Part shown: positions 1 to 7,500 of the stretch, piece after piece | Numbering within the stretch: position 1 is the first letter of the stretch | How the letters are laid out: each line of letters starts with the position of its first letter | NCBI GenBank assembly: GCA_017444505.1 | Contig: JAFSWK010000223.1 | Coordinates: 1 to 11,649 of the forward strand | DNA length: 11,649 nt | Direction of reading: 5' to 3' | DNA from: Rhodocyclaceae bacterium | GTDB lineage: Bacteria; Pseudomonadota; Gammaproteobacteria; Burkholderiales; Rhodocyclaceae | Notes under the pieces: model-generated | Seen by the model: the letters and a program-made list of their open reading frames with translations, nothing else | Told to the model about the DNA's origin: nothing | Database searches by the model: none | Translations under genes and position numbers: made by a program

Positions 1-1
1 G

Positions 2-202
2 ATCGTCGAAGATTTTGCGCATGTCGCGGTAGCCGCGTCCGTTCCCTCTGAACCCGTGGCGGTGATGGAACCCGCGCCCGCGCCCGAACCCGCACCTGCG
101 CCGGTAGCAGTCGCCGCACCGGAACCCGCGCCTGCTCCGGAACCCGCGCCTGCTGCGCCGCCGCCTGCGCCCTCGTTCAGCATCAACCGCCCCCGTCTTT
201 GA
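2..202 (+). CDS. C-terminal end of a Pro/Ala/Glu-rich protein, possibly secretin GspD (partial)
   Basis: An open frame enters from the left edge and stops at the TGA at 200-202, giving 66 residues. After about 20 ordinary residues the rest is a low-complexity run of Pro, Ala and Glu (repeated PEPAPAP-like units) ending in SINRPRL. The stop lies 6 bp before the gspE start, so it is very likely the previous gene of the same operon. In many type II secretion operons gspD directly precedes gspE, which makes the secretin GspD the first guess; GspC or GspN are also possible, since all can carry Pro-rich tails. No secretin-specific motif is visible in this fragment. That this is a real coding end is fairly sure; the name is synteny-based inference only. 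Confidence 0.5.
   Translation: MVEDFAHVAVAASVPSEPVAVMEPAPAPEPAPAPVAVAAPEPAPAPEPAPAAPPPAPSFSINRPRL
119..154 (+). repeat. Two perfect tandem 18-bp copies inside the Pro/Ala/Glu-rich coding end
   Basis: The 18-bp unit at 119-136 (begins ccggaaccc) is repeated exactly at 137-154, with more degenerate copies upstream from about 70. Each unit encodes six residues of the PEPAPA type, so the repeat keeps the reading frame. Such repeats can change in copy number by slippage without breaking the frame. Confidence 0.75.
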
Positions 203-208
203 CCATCC

Positions 209-1672
209 ATGAGCGCCACGCTGCCGTACAGCTTCGCCAAAACGCACGGCATCCTGCTTGCCGGAGCCGGTGACGCGCAAGCCGAACTATGGCTGCGCGG
301 CGCGCCCTCGCCCGCTGCGCTGGCCGAAGTGCGGCGCACGCTGGGCAAACCGCTCAAACTCACGCGCATTTCGCCTGCCGACTTTGACGCACGGCTGGCC
401 GAAGCGTACAGCGGCGGCAGCGACAACACCGCCGAAATTCTCGCCGACGTCAACGAAGACTTCGACCTCTCGCAGTTGATGACCGACCTGCCGCCGGTCG
501 AAGACCTGCTGGAAACCCAGGACGACGCGCCCATCATCCGCATGATTAACGCCCTGCTCACGCAGGCGGTGCGCGAAGGCGCTTCCGACATTCACATCGA
601 ACCGTATGAAACCACCTCCGTCGTGCGCCTGCGCCGCGACGGTGTGCTGCGCGACATCGCCCGCCCGCATCGCGGCCTGCACGCGGCGATGGCTTCGCGC
701 ATCAAGGTCATGGCCAGTCTTGACATTGCCGAAAAGCGTCTGCCGCAAGATGGCCGCATCAGCCTGCGGCTGGCCGGGCGGCAGATTGACGTGCGCGTCT
801 CCACGCTGCCCACCACGCACGGCGAACGCCTCGTGCTGCGCCTGCTCGACAAAGGCAGCGAGCGCCTCTCGCTGGGCACGCTGGGCATGGATGCCCCCAC
901 CGCCGAACGTTTCGCCCACCTGCTCGCCCAGCCGCACGGCATTTTGCTGGTCACTGGTCCCACGGGTTCGGGCAAGTCCACCACGCTCTACGCCGCGCTG
1001 CAAAGCATGGACGCGGGGCGGCAAAACATCGTCACCGTCGAAGACCCAGTGGAATTTGACCTGCCCGGCGTCGGCCAGATTCCCGTCAACGCGCGCATCG
1101 GGCTGACCTTTGCCCGCGCGCTGCGCGCCATTTTGCGGCAAGACCCGGACGTCATCATGATTGGCGAAATCCGCGACCTGGAAACCGCGCAGATTGCCGT
1201 GCAAGCCAGTCTCACCGGCCACCTCGTGCTCGCCACGCTGCACACCAATGATGCCGCCAGCGCCGTCACCCGTCTGATTGACATGGGCATTGAACCCTTT
1301 TTGCTCGCCTCCACGCTGCGCGGCGTGCTCGCCCAGCGCCTCGTGCGCCGTCTCTGCCCGCAGTGCCGCACGCCGCACGCCACCACCACCATTGAGCGCC
1401 AGCGCATCGGCGCGGGCTGCCCCGATACGCTCTACACCGCGCCGGGCTGTCCGGAATGTTCTCACACCGGCTACAACGGGCGCAGCGGCGTCTATGAACT
1501 GCTCACCAGCGATGAGGCCTTCGCCCGCCTGGTGCACGATGGCGCGGATGAAGCCGCGCTGCGCGCCCACGCCCGCGCGCAAGGCGCTCTGGGCTTGCGC
1601 GAAGACGGCCTGCGCCATCTCGCCAGCGGGCTGACCGCCGCCGAAGAACTTTTACGCGCCACGCGCGATTGA
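209..1672 (+). CDS. gspE: Type II secretion ATPase GspE
   Basis: This is the cytoplasmic hexameric ATPase that powers pseudopilus assembly and protein export through the outer membrane. The 487-residue length is close to the family norm of about 500. Visible motifs are: Walker A GPTGSGKST at residues 250-258 (Lys256); an Asp-box region just after it (VEDPVEF); Walker B with DPDVIMIGE ending at Glu320; a His box with His338 and His345 (TLHTND); and the tetracysteine zinc-binding element CPQC at 383-386 paired with CPEC at 414-417, followed by GYNGRSGVYE. The zinc element is typical of GspE and PilB-type ATPases and absent from PilT-type retraction ATPases. An N-terminal GspE domain precedes residue 100. 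The start lies 6 bp after the previous stop with no clear Shine-Dalgarno sequence, which suggests translational coupling. The next gene is gspF, 15 bp downstream, which supports GspE over a type IV pilus PilB. Confidence 0.96.
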   Translation: MSATLPYSFAKTHGILLAGAGDAQAELWLRGAPSPAALAEVRRTLGKPLKLTRISPADFDARLAEAYSGGSDNTAEILADVNEDFDLSQLMTDLPPVEDLLETQDDAPIIRMINALLTQAVREGASDIHIEPYETTSVVRLRRDGVLRDIARPHRGLHAAMASRIKVMASLDIAEKRLPQDGRISLRLAGRQIDVRVSTLPTTHGERLVLRLLDKGSERLSLGTLGMDAPTAERFAHLLAQPHGILLVTGPTGSGKSTTLYAALQSMDAGRQNIVTVEDPVEFDLPGVGQIPVNARIGLTFARALRAILRQDPDVIMIGEIRDLETAQIAVQASLTGHLVLATLHTNDAASAVTRLIDMGIEPFLLASTLRGVLAQRLVRRLCPQCRTPHATTTIERQRIGAGCPDTLYTAPGCPECSHTGYNGRSGVYELLTSDEAFARLVHDGADEAALRAHARAQGALGLREDGLRHLASGLTAAEELLRATRD

Positions 1673-1687
1673 TGTCGGCAGTTTGCA

Positions 1688-2893
1688 ATGAGCGCCTTCC
1701 GCTATCACGCCCTGGACGCCAACGGCAAGCCGCAAAACGGCATTCTGGAAGCCGACAGCAGCCGCGCCGCCCGCGCCCTGCTGCGCGAACGCGGCCTCTA
1801 TCCGCTGGAAGTCACTAGCGTCAGCAACCGCGACGGCGAACGCAACAGCGCCCGCCAGCGCCTGAAAGATGCCGACCTTTCCCTGCTTTCCCGCCAATGG
1901 GCAACGCTGCTGGCCAGCGGACTGACGGTAGAACAATCGCTTGCCGCCCTCACCGAACAGGCCGAATCCGAGGCCGCGCGCACCATCCTCGCCGGCATCC
2001 GTTCCGAAGTCATGGCCGGGCACAGCCTGCGCGCCGCGCTCGACCGCTATCCCGCCGCCTTCCCCGCGATTTACCGCGCCTCGGTCGCCGCCGGCGAAAA
2101 ATCCGGCGAACTCGGGCGCATCATGATGCAGCTTGCCGACTATCTGGAACAACGCACGCGGCTGCGCCAGAAAACGCTGCAAGCCCTGCTCTACCCCGGC
2201 ATTGTCGCCACCGTCGCGGTGCTAATCATCGTCGCCCTGATGACTTACGTCGTGCCGCAGATTGTCAGCGTCTTTCAGCAAGGCAAGCAGGCGCTGCCGG
2301 TGCTCACGCGCGTGCTGATTGTCGCCTCGGACCTGCTGCGCGACTGGGGCTGGCTGCTGTTGATTGTCGTCGCGGGCATCGGCATTGCCCTGCATCTGTC
2401 GCTGCGCGAAGAGCACTTTCGCCGCCGCTGGGACGCGCTCTGGCTGAAAGCGCCGCTGCTCGGCAAACACCTGCGCACGCTGGACGCCACCCGCTTTGCC
2501 AGCACGCTGTCCATTCTCGCCAGCAGCGGCGTGCCGCTGCTTTCCGCGCTGGATGCCGGGCGCGAAGTCATGGGGCGGCTACCCTTGCAAGAAGCCGTGC
2601 AGGACGCCACCGCCCGCGTGCGCGAAGGGCAAACGCTCGCCCGCGCGCTGGGCGCAACACGCGCCTTTCCGCCGCTGCTCATTCACATGATTGCCAACGG
2701 CGAAGCCACCGGGCGGCTCGACGAACTGCTCGACCGCGCCGCCCGCCTGCAACAGCAAGAGCTGGAAAACCGCACCGCCACGCTCACCACGCTGCTCGAA
2801 CCCATGCTGCTGCTCATCATGGGCGTCGTCGTGCTGGTCATCGTACTGGCCGTCATGCAGCCTATAATCGAAACCAACACCATGCTCAGGTAA
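1688..2893 (+). CDS. gspF: Type II secretion inner-membrane platform protein GspF
   Basis: GspF is the polytopic inner-membrane platform protein that couples GspE to the growing pseudopilus. The 401 residues match the family's usual length of about 400. Two T2SSF (PilC-like) cytoplasmic repeats are visible, the first from about residue 64 (LSRQWATLLASGLTVEQSL), the second from about 268 (FASTLSILASSGVPLLSAL). Each ends in GE-containing motifs (AAGEKSGELG; IANGEATGRLDELL). Hydrophobic segments lie at about 168-190, 221-238 and 368-392, giving the expected three membrane spans. An earlier ATG at 1672 is in another frame, so 1688 is the first sensible start; no strong ribosome binding site is present. 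The gene follows gspE by 15 bp and precedes gspG by 6 bp, so the three are clearly one operon. Confidence 0.96.
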   Translation: MSAFRYHALDANGKPQNGILEADSSRAARALLRERGLYPLEVTSVSNRDGERNSARQRLKDADLSLLSRQWATLLASGLTVEQSLAALTEQAESEAARTILAGIRSEVMAGHSLRAALDRYPAAFPAIYRASVAAGEKSGELGRIMMQLADYLEQRTRLRQKTLQALLYPGIVATVAVLIIVALMTYVVPQIVSVFQQGKQALPVLTRVLIVASDLLRDWGWLLLIVVAGIGIALHLSLREEHFRRRWDALWLKAPLLGKHLRTLDATRFASTLSILASSGVPLLSALDAGREVMGRLPLQEAVQDATARVREGQTLARALGATRAFPPLLIHMIANGEATGRLDELLDRAARLQQQELENRTATLTTLLEPMLLLIMGVVVLVIVLAVMQPIIETNTMLR

Positions 2894-2899
2894 ACCACC

Positions 2900-3337
2900 A
2901 TGACCCAAAACACTTTGCATCGCCGCGCGCGCGGCTTCACCCTCATTGAACTGATGGTCGTCATCGTCATCCTCGGCGTGCTCGCCGCCTTCATCGTACC
3001 GCGCATCATGGACCGTCCCGACCAGGCGCGGCAGACCGCCGCGCAGACCGACATTGCCACGCTCATGCAGGCGCTCAAACTCTACAAGCTGGACAACCGC
3101 GTCTATCCCAGCACCCAGCAAGGCTTGTCCGCACTGGTGCGCAAACCCGAACAGGCACCGGTTCCGCCAAACTGGAAACCCTACCTCGAACGCCTGCCCA
3201 ACGACCCCTGGGGGCATCCCTACCAATACCTCAACCCCGGCCTGCATGGTGATGTAGACGTAATGAGCTTCGGTGCCGACAACCGTCCCGGCGGCGAAGG
3301 CTATGACGCCGACATCGGCTCATGGGGGCCAAACTGA
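2900..3337 (+). CDS. gspG: Type II secretion major pseudopilin GspG
   Basis: GspG is the main subunit of the periplasmic pseudopilus. The 145-residue precursor has a short basic leader (MTQNTLHRRARG) and a prepilin-peptidase site after Gly12, then FTLIELMVVIVILGVLAA, the methylated-Phe hydrophobic helix with the conserved Glu at mature position +5 (Glu17). The C-terminal part carries GspG hallmarks: YPSTQQGLSAL, NDPWGHPYQYLNPG, and the calcium-loop region FGADNRPGGEGYDADIG near the end. These distinguish it from minor pseudopilins and from type IV pilins. Mature length is about 133 residues, normal for the family. It is the last type II secretion gene in the window: an intrinsic terminator follows, so the minor pseudopilins (H-K) and L/M must lie upstream or at another locus. 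Confidence 0.97.
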   Translation: MTQNTLHRRARGFTLIELMVVIVILGVLAAFIVPRIMDRPDQARQTAAQTDIATLMQALKLYKLDNRVYPSTQQGLSALVRKPEQAPVPPNWKPYLERLPNDPWGHPYQYLNPGLHGDVDVMSFGADNRPGGEGYDADIGSWGPN

Positions 3338-3355
3338 GGCGCAGCACGACGACAC

Positions 3356-3382
3356 AAAAACGGGCCACTGTGCCCGTTTTTT
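3356..3382 (+). terminator. Intrinsic terminator after gspG
   Basis: A-rich bases 3356-3360 and CGGGC (3361-3365) pair with GCCCG (3372-3376) and the following T run (3377-3382) around a 6-nt loop, giving a 5-bp GC core extended by A-T pairs. It lies 18 bp after the gspG stop and is the natural end of the gsp operon. The next gene starts 19 bp after it, so some readthrough or a promoter inside gspG would be needed to express that gene. Confidence 0.85.
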
Positions 3383-3401
3383 CATTTTCCCCGCACACGC
3401 C

Positions 3402-4178
3402 ATGCACTACCTGCACGAAGACAACATTTCCTTTGCCGCCTTTCGCCGTCTGGGCTATCTGATGGCCTTTCTCGGCGGCGCGATTAACGCCGGCGGCTTT
3501 TTCGCCGTGCAACACTACACCTCGCACATGTCCGGCGAGATGGCCAACATTGCCGACGCGCTCTATCTTGGCCACTGGAAGTCCGCGCTGACCTCGTTTC
3601 TGATGGTGTTGAGCTTCATTTTCGGCGCGGCGCATTCAAGCTGGACGATTCTGTGGGCCAAGCGCCAGCGCTTTCGCAGCTCGTTCGGTCTTTCCATGTG
3701 GCTGGAAGCCATCTACATGCTGGCCTTCGGGATGCTCGCCACCTTGCTGAACGAATTTGGCGACACCTATCTGCTCTGGTCGCCCACGGTGATGACCCTG
3801 TGCTTCATCATGGGGATGCACAACACGGTGATGACGATTCTTTCCAACGGCGTGGTGCGCTCCACGCACATGACGGGTTTTACCACCGACATTGGCATTG
3901 AGCTATCCAAAATGCTCTATTACAGCCGCAGCGACAACCCGAAGCTGCCCGATGTCACGGTCAACCGCCCGCGCGTCAAACTGTTTTGCGGCGTCATGGT
4001 GAGCTTTGTACTCGGCGGCTATCTGGGCGCGGTCGGCGTGCACGCCATCGGCTATCAATTCGTCTGGCCGGTGGCTGTGGTGCTGTTTGCGATTGGTTTT
4101 ACGTCGATTGGCTACGACGTCAAACTGCGCCTGCGCATCTGGCTATCCCGCCGCCGCAAAAAACGCCGCCGTCCGTAA
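3402..4178 (+). CDS. DUF1275 / YoaK-family integral membrane protein
   Basis: A 258-residue polytopic membrane protein. The N-terminal region has the family signature: GGAINAGGFFAVQHY followed by TSHMSGE, corresponding to the GxxDAxGF...TGN pattern of DUF1275 (YoaK-like) proteins. About six hydrophobic segments are visible, for example near residues 18-35, 64-82, 101-118, 123-140, 196-216 and 220-240, and the C terminus is a very basic tail (SRRRKKRRRP). The function of this family is not established; a transport role is often assumed. The frame is open further upstream into gspG, but ATG 3402 is chosen because family homology begins there and an upstream start would span the gspG terminator. 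There is no clear Shine-Dalgarno sequence. The last codons and stop are embedded in a minus-strand terminator hairpin, which may explain the unusual Arg/Lys tail. Confidence 0.85.
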   Translation: MHYLHEDNISFAAFRRLGYLMAFLGGAINAGGFFAVQHYTSHMSGEMANIADALYLGHWKSALTSFLMVLSFIFGAAHSSWTILWAKRQRFRSSFGLSMWLEAIYMLAFGMLATLLNEFGDTYLLWSPTVMTLCFIMGMHNTVMTILSNGVVRSTHMTGFTTDIGIELSKMLYYSRSDNPKLPDVTVNRPRVKLFCGVMVSFVLGGYLGAVGVHAIGYQFVWPVAVVLFAIGFTSIGYDVKLRLRIWLSRRRKKRRRP

Positions 4179-4191
4179 AACGACGGCGGCG
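4158..4191 (-). terminator. Minus-strand intrinsic terminator overlapping the 3' end of the DUF1275 gene
   Basis: A perfect 10-bp stem, 4164-4173 with 4182-4191, closes an 8-nt loop. On the minus strand it is followed immediately by six T residues (4163-4158). There is no T run on the plus side, so the orientation is clear. It is well placed to stop transcription coming leftward from the GGDEF-EAL gene, whose stop is at 4580. It lies inside the convergent DUF1275 gene and includes that gene's TAA (4176-4178). Confidence 0.8.
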
Positions 4192-4221
4192 CGGAGACGC
4201 CGGTCGCAGCATCGCGCCCAC

Positions 4222-4325
4222 ACTTCCCCAGTCACTTCGTGACAGCGCCCCCTCGAAGAGGGGGCCTGAATTTAGCCTCCCTCTCCGAGGGAGGTGGCAT
4301 CGCCGAAGGCGGTGACGGAGGGAGT
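4222..4325. repeat. MITE-like imperfect palindrome A (two related arms in inverted orientation)
   Basis: The left arm (about 4222-4267) and the reverse complement of the right arm (about 4274-4325) can be aligned over nearly their whole length. Both read ACTyCCyCmGTCA, then a CTTCG loop, then a GC-rich hairpin and GSCT, separated by about 6 bp of AT-rich sequence. Individual hairpins are: 4231-4243 (5 bp, loop TTC), 4247-4265 (8 bp, loop GAA), 4276-4294 (8 bp, loop TCC) and 4298-4314 (7 bp with one wobble, loop GAA). The outer CTCCCTC (4277-4283) can also pair with GAGGGAG (4318-4324). I recall similar repeats as dispersed intergenic elements in various bacteria, but copy number here is unknown. 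No transposase or open frame lies within. Confidence 0.75.
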
Positions 4326-4339
4326 GCGTGCCCACGCGG

Positions 4340-4369
4340 GTAGGGGCGCGATTCATCGCGCCCGCGACG
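4340..4369 (+). repeat. Element B, left 30-bp arm (perfect hairpin)
   Basis: This 30-bp unit begins GTAGGGGC and ends GACG. It contains a perfect 9-bp inverted repeat, GGGCGCGAT (4344-4352) and ATCGCGCCC (4355-4363), with a 2-nt spacer. Its inverted partner is at 4449-4478. Confidence 0.8.
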
Positions 4370-4448
4370 TATCCCCCATCACCGCCGCCGATTCCATGCC
4401 ACGCCGCATCCCGTTGTGACCCGTCATGCGCCACGGTGCTCCCGCAAC

Positions 4449-4478
4449 CGTCTTGGGCTTGATAAATCAAGCCCCTAC
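4449..4478 (-). repeat. Element B, right 30-bp arm (inverted copy with compensatory changes)
   Basis: Read on the minus strand this unit begins GTAGGGGC and ends GACG like the left arm. It has a perfect 9-bp inverted repeat at the same offset: GGGCTTGAT (4455-4463) and ATCAAGCCC (4466-4474) on the plus strand. It differs from the left arm at paired stem positions (GC to TT, matched by GC to AA), so the hairpin is kept despite sequence change. The arms are 79 bp apart, giving a 139-bp MITE- or REPIN-like unit without a recognised gene. No target-site duplication is evident. Confidence 0.8.
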
Positions 4479-4579
4479 CGCATCGTGCTAACGGAAACGC
4501 CGCGCGCAAAAAAACCGACGGTTACGGCGGAAATGACGCGGGGCGAAAAACCAATGGCGGCGGGGCGCGGTACAGTTCC

Positions 4580-7500
4580 CTAGATGACGCGATCGGGCGG
4601 GAAGCAGGCGATGAAGTCGTCCGCGCTCATCGGGCGGGCGAAGAAATAACCCTGCATGAAGCGACAGCCGTAAGAGGCAAGGAAATCACGGTGTTCGGCG
4701 GTTTCCACGCCTTCGGCGACGACATCCAGCCCCAGCGCGGACGCCATCGCCAGCGAGGCGGTGGTGATGGCGGCGTTTTCAATGTCGTCGGGCAGGTTGT
4801 GGATGAACGAGCGGTCGAGCTTGATGCGGTGCAGCGGCAAGCCCTTGAGCGCGCCGAGGCCGGAATAGCCAGTGCCGAAGTCGTCCAGCGACAGGGAAAG
4901 CCCCATGTTGACCAGTTCATCCAACCGCTGAAAGAGCGTCTCATTGGCGTCGCGGATGGCCGTTTCGGTAATTTCCAGATCAATGCGCGTAGGATTCGCC
5001 CGAGTTTGCTGCAATAGCTGCTGCACCTGTTCAACAAAATCAGGACGGGCAAGCTGAAGCGCCGATACGTTGATGGAAACCAGCAGGTTTTCGTAGCCCA
5101 GCGCGCTCCACAGCCGCTGCTGCGTGAAGGCCGCGCGCAACACCCAGCGCCCCAGCTGGTCGATGAGGCCGCAGTTTTCCGCCACCGGAATGAAACGGTC
5201 CGGCGGAATATTGCCCAGTTCCGGATGCGGCCAGCGCAGCAGCGCTTCCACGCCCACCACTCGCCCGCTGGAGTATTCAATCTGCGGCTGATAGAGCAAG
5301 GTGAATTCGTCATCCCGCAAGGCGCGACGCATCCCGTTTTCGAGAATCACCTGCTGGTGCACGCGGTCGTTCATTTCCTGCACGAAGAAGCGGAAATTGT
5401 TGCGCCCGTCTTCCTTGGCAGCATACATGGCGGTGTCGGCGTGCTTGAGCAGCGTGGTCACGTCGTTGCCATCTTCGGGGAATACGGCAATGCCCAGCGA
5501 GGCGGAAATGGTGAATTCGGTAATGCCGAGCATGACGGGTTCGGAAAGCTCCGTGAGCATCCGCTGTGCGACTTCGGCAGCATTTTCCTGCGATTGCAGC
5601 GAAGGCAGTACCACCACAAATTCGTCCCCGCCCTGACGCCCCAGCACGTCGCCCTGACGCAGCGCGCGCCCCAGCCGTTCGGAAACCGTCTTCAACAGCC
5701 GGTCGCCCTCGGCGTGGCCAAGCGAGTCGTTGATGTTCTTGAAGTGGTCAAGGTCCACAAAAATGATGGCCAGCAGAGTTTGCTCGCGCGCCGCACGCTG
5801 CACGGCCTTGGCGGCCTGTTCCTGCCAGTAGCTGCGGTTGGGCAGCTTGGTGAGCGGGTCCAGCAAGGCCATCTGGCGGATGTCTTCTTCGGTCTTGCGC
5901 ATCATGGTGACATCCTGCGCCCGCAAAACAAGACGACACAGCTTGCCATCCTCGCCCGCGTCGCCCTCCAGCCCCACGTGCAACACACGCCCGCCGACGC
6001 TGAAATCCTGCCCTTGCTCGTAGAGACTCTGGCGCACGTTGTTGAGCATCTGCACGAAACGGTGACGTTCCTTGCTGGAGAAAATCTGCACCACCTGCCG
6101 CAAATCCGGCACGTCATCGCCGGGCGAGAGGCCAAAGAGCGTAAAGAATTCGTCCGAACAAATCGTCGCGCGGGTGGCCGGTTCGTATTCCCAGATGGCC
6201 AGCTTGGAAAGCAACTGCATCCGCGACAGCGCCACCGGCTGCTGTTGTTTTGTGCGGGTCAGCTCCGTTGCGCGTGCCGCAGCCAGTTCCATGTGCTCAC
6301 GGGCGTGCCCGGCGCTAATCAGCAAGAAGGCCGCCACCAGCGCAACAATGACCAACATCCCGAACACGCCGCCCGGCCACAGCCAGTCCCAGCCCGCCGG
6401 CGCGCCATCGCCAGGCATGTAGAGCACGACCACCAGACGCTGACCGCCCGGCATCAGCGCGCGCTTGTAAGAAACATCCAGCGCGGAAGCGTGTCGCAGA
6501 CGGTTTTTGCAGTGGAGCGAGGCGGCCAGCGGCACAGAAGCACCGTCATCCGCAAACAGACACCAATCCATGCGCCCGGAATCAAACGACGTGGGCGAAA
6601 CAAAGATGGCGCTATCGGTCAGCCCGTCCATTGGCTCGACCAGCGCTTCTTCCGCCAGCGCCTGCAAGTCCACCACCGCCATCACCAGCCCGGCCACACC
6701 CGGAGTGAGCGTCGCAGACGGCGGCCCGCCCGGCTTGCGCGGCGGCAATTGCCGGTCCCCCGCCACGGGGAAAAAATACACCATCTCGCCATTGCCAATA
6801 ATGCGCGCCGCAGCGCCCTCTTCCAGCCGTATCGCGAGCGTGGCCGCATCACTCATGCGCGTGTCATCCAGCACATCCTCACCCAGGCGCCCGGCACCCG
6901 GCGGCGAGGCAAAGGCAATGGGCAGCAAAAAACTTGCTTCGTCCGCGCGCGAGGTGATTATCTGAAAATCGCGCTGCCCGCTCAGCACGCGCATACGCGC
7001 CTCAAATTCTTCACGCTGCACGCTGGGCACCATCGGCAGCCAATAGACACCGCGCAGTTCGGGATAGCGTTTTTGCATGTGCGCAAGCTGGTGCTGAAAC
7101 ATCTGCGGCGTCATTTTGCCGCGCAGCGTTTCCACGAACGCGGCAAGGTCTTGCAACATGAATACCTGTTCATCCAGCCGCCGACCGAAATGCTCCACAT
7201 GGTGACTGGCCGTCGATTCAAAGGCGGCCTTTTCCATCATCTGCTGGCTGGAGACAAACACCGAAGCAGCCAGCGCACTGAGCACCGCCGCCATCAGCGA
7301 CGGCACCAGCACCTGCCACAGCCGGGGCGACCAAGCCGTGCGGGGCAAACCCCAGCACACCAGCAGCGCGGGCGTCAGCAGCATGGTGCAGCAAATGCCG
7401 CCCAGCCACCAGACCACGGCCACCGGCAGGGCAACGCCAAGGGAAAGCCCGCTGACCAGCAGCAGGGTGAGCGCTGCGAACGGTTCCAGCAATGCCGAGA

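Larger units (their letters stand above)
4179..4579. other. Non-coding gap between convergent genes filled with inverted repeats
   Basis: This 401-bp stretch lies between the DUF1275 stop and the GGDEF-EAL stop. No credible gene is seen: short open frames are not preceded by ribosome sites and show no family resemblance. It holds the distal arm of the minus-strand terminator, two unrelated inverted-repeat elements (4222-4325 and 4340-4478), and about 100 bp on the right with no recognised feature. Within this last part a weak minus-strand hairpin before a T run (about 4507-4525) could be a minor terminator. Confidence 0.7.

Noticed and set aside
287..1618. 443-codon minus-strand open frame opposite gspE
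   Set aside because: Low-complexity Ala/Gly/Arg/Gln composition and no family motifs; gspE on the other strand explains the region fully.
3273..3401. Longer DUF1275 start inside gspG
   Set aside because: The extra residues would be encoded by gspG and the terminator hairpin, and show no membrane-protein or family similarity.
4340..4478. CRISPR-like repeat pair
   Set aside because: There are only two copies, in inverted orientation, with internal palindromes and no cas genes; a MITE- or REPIN-like element fits better.
4507..4525. Minus-strand terminator just after the GGDEF-EAL gene
   Set aside because: There is a T run, but the stem before it is only about 4 bp; the terminator at 4158-4191 is much stronger.
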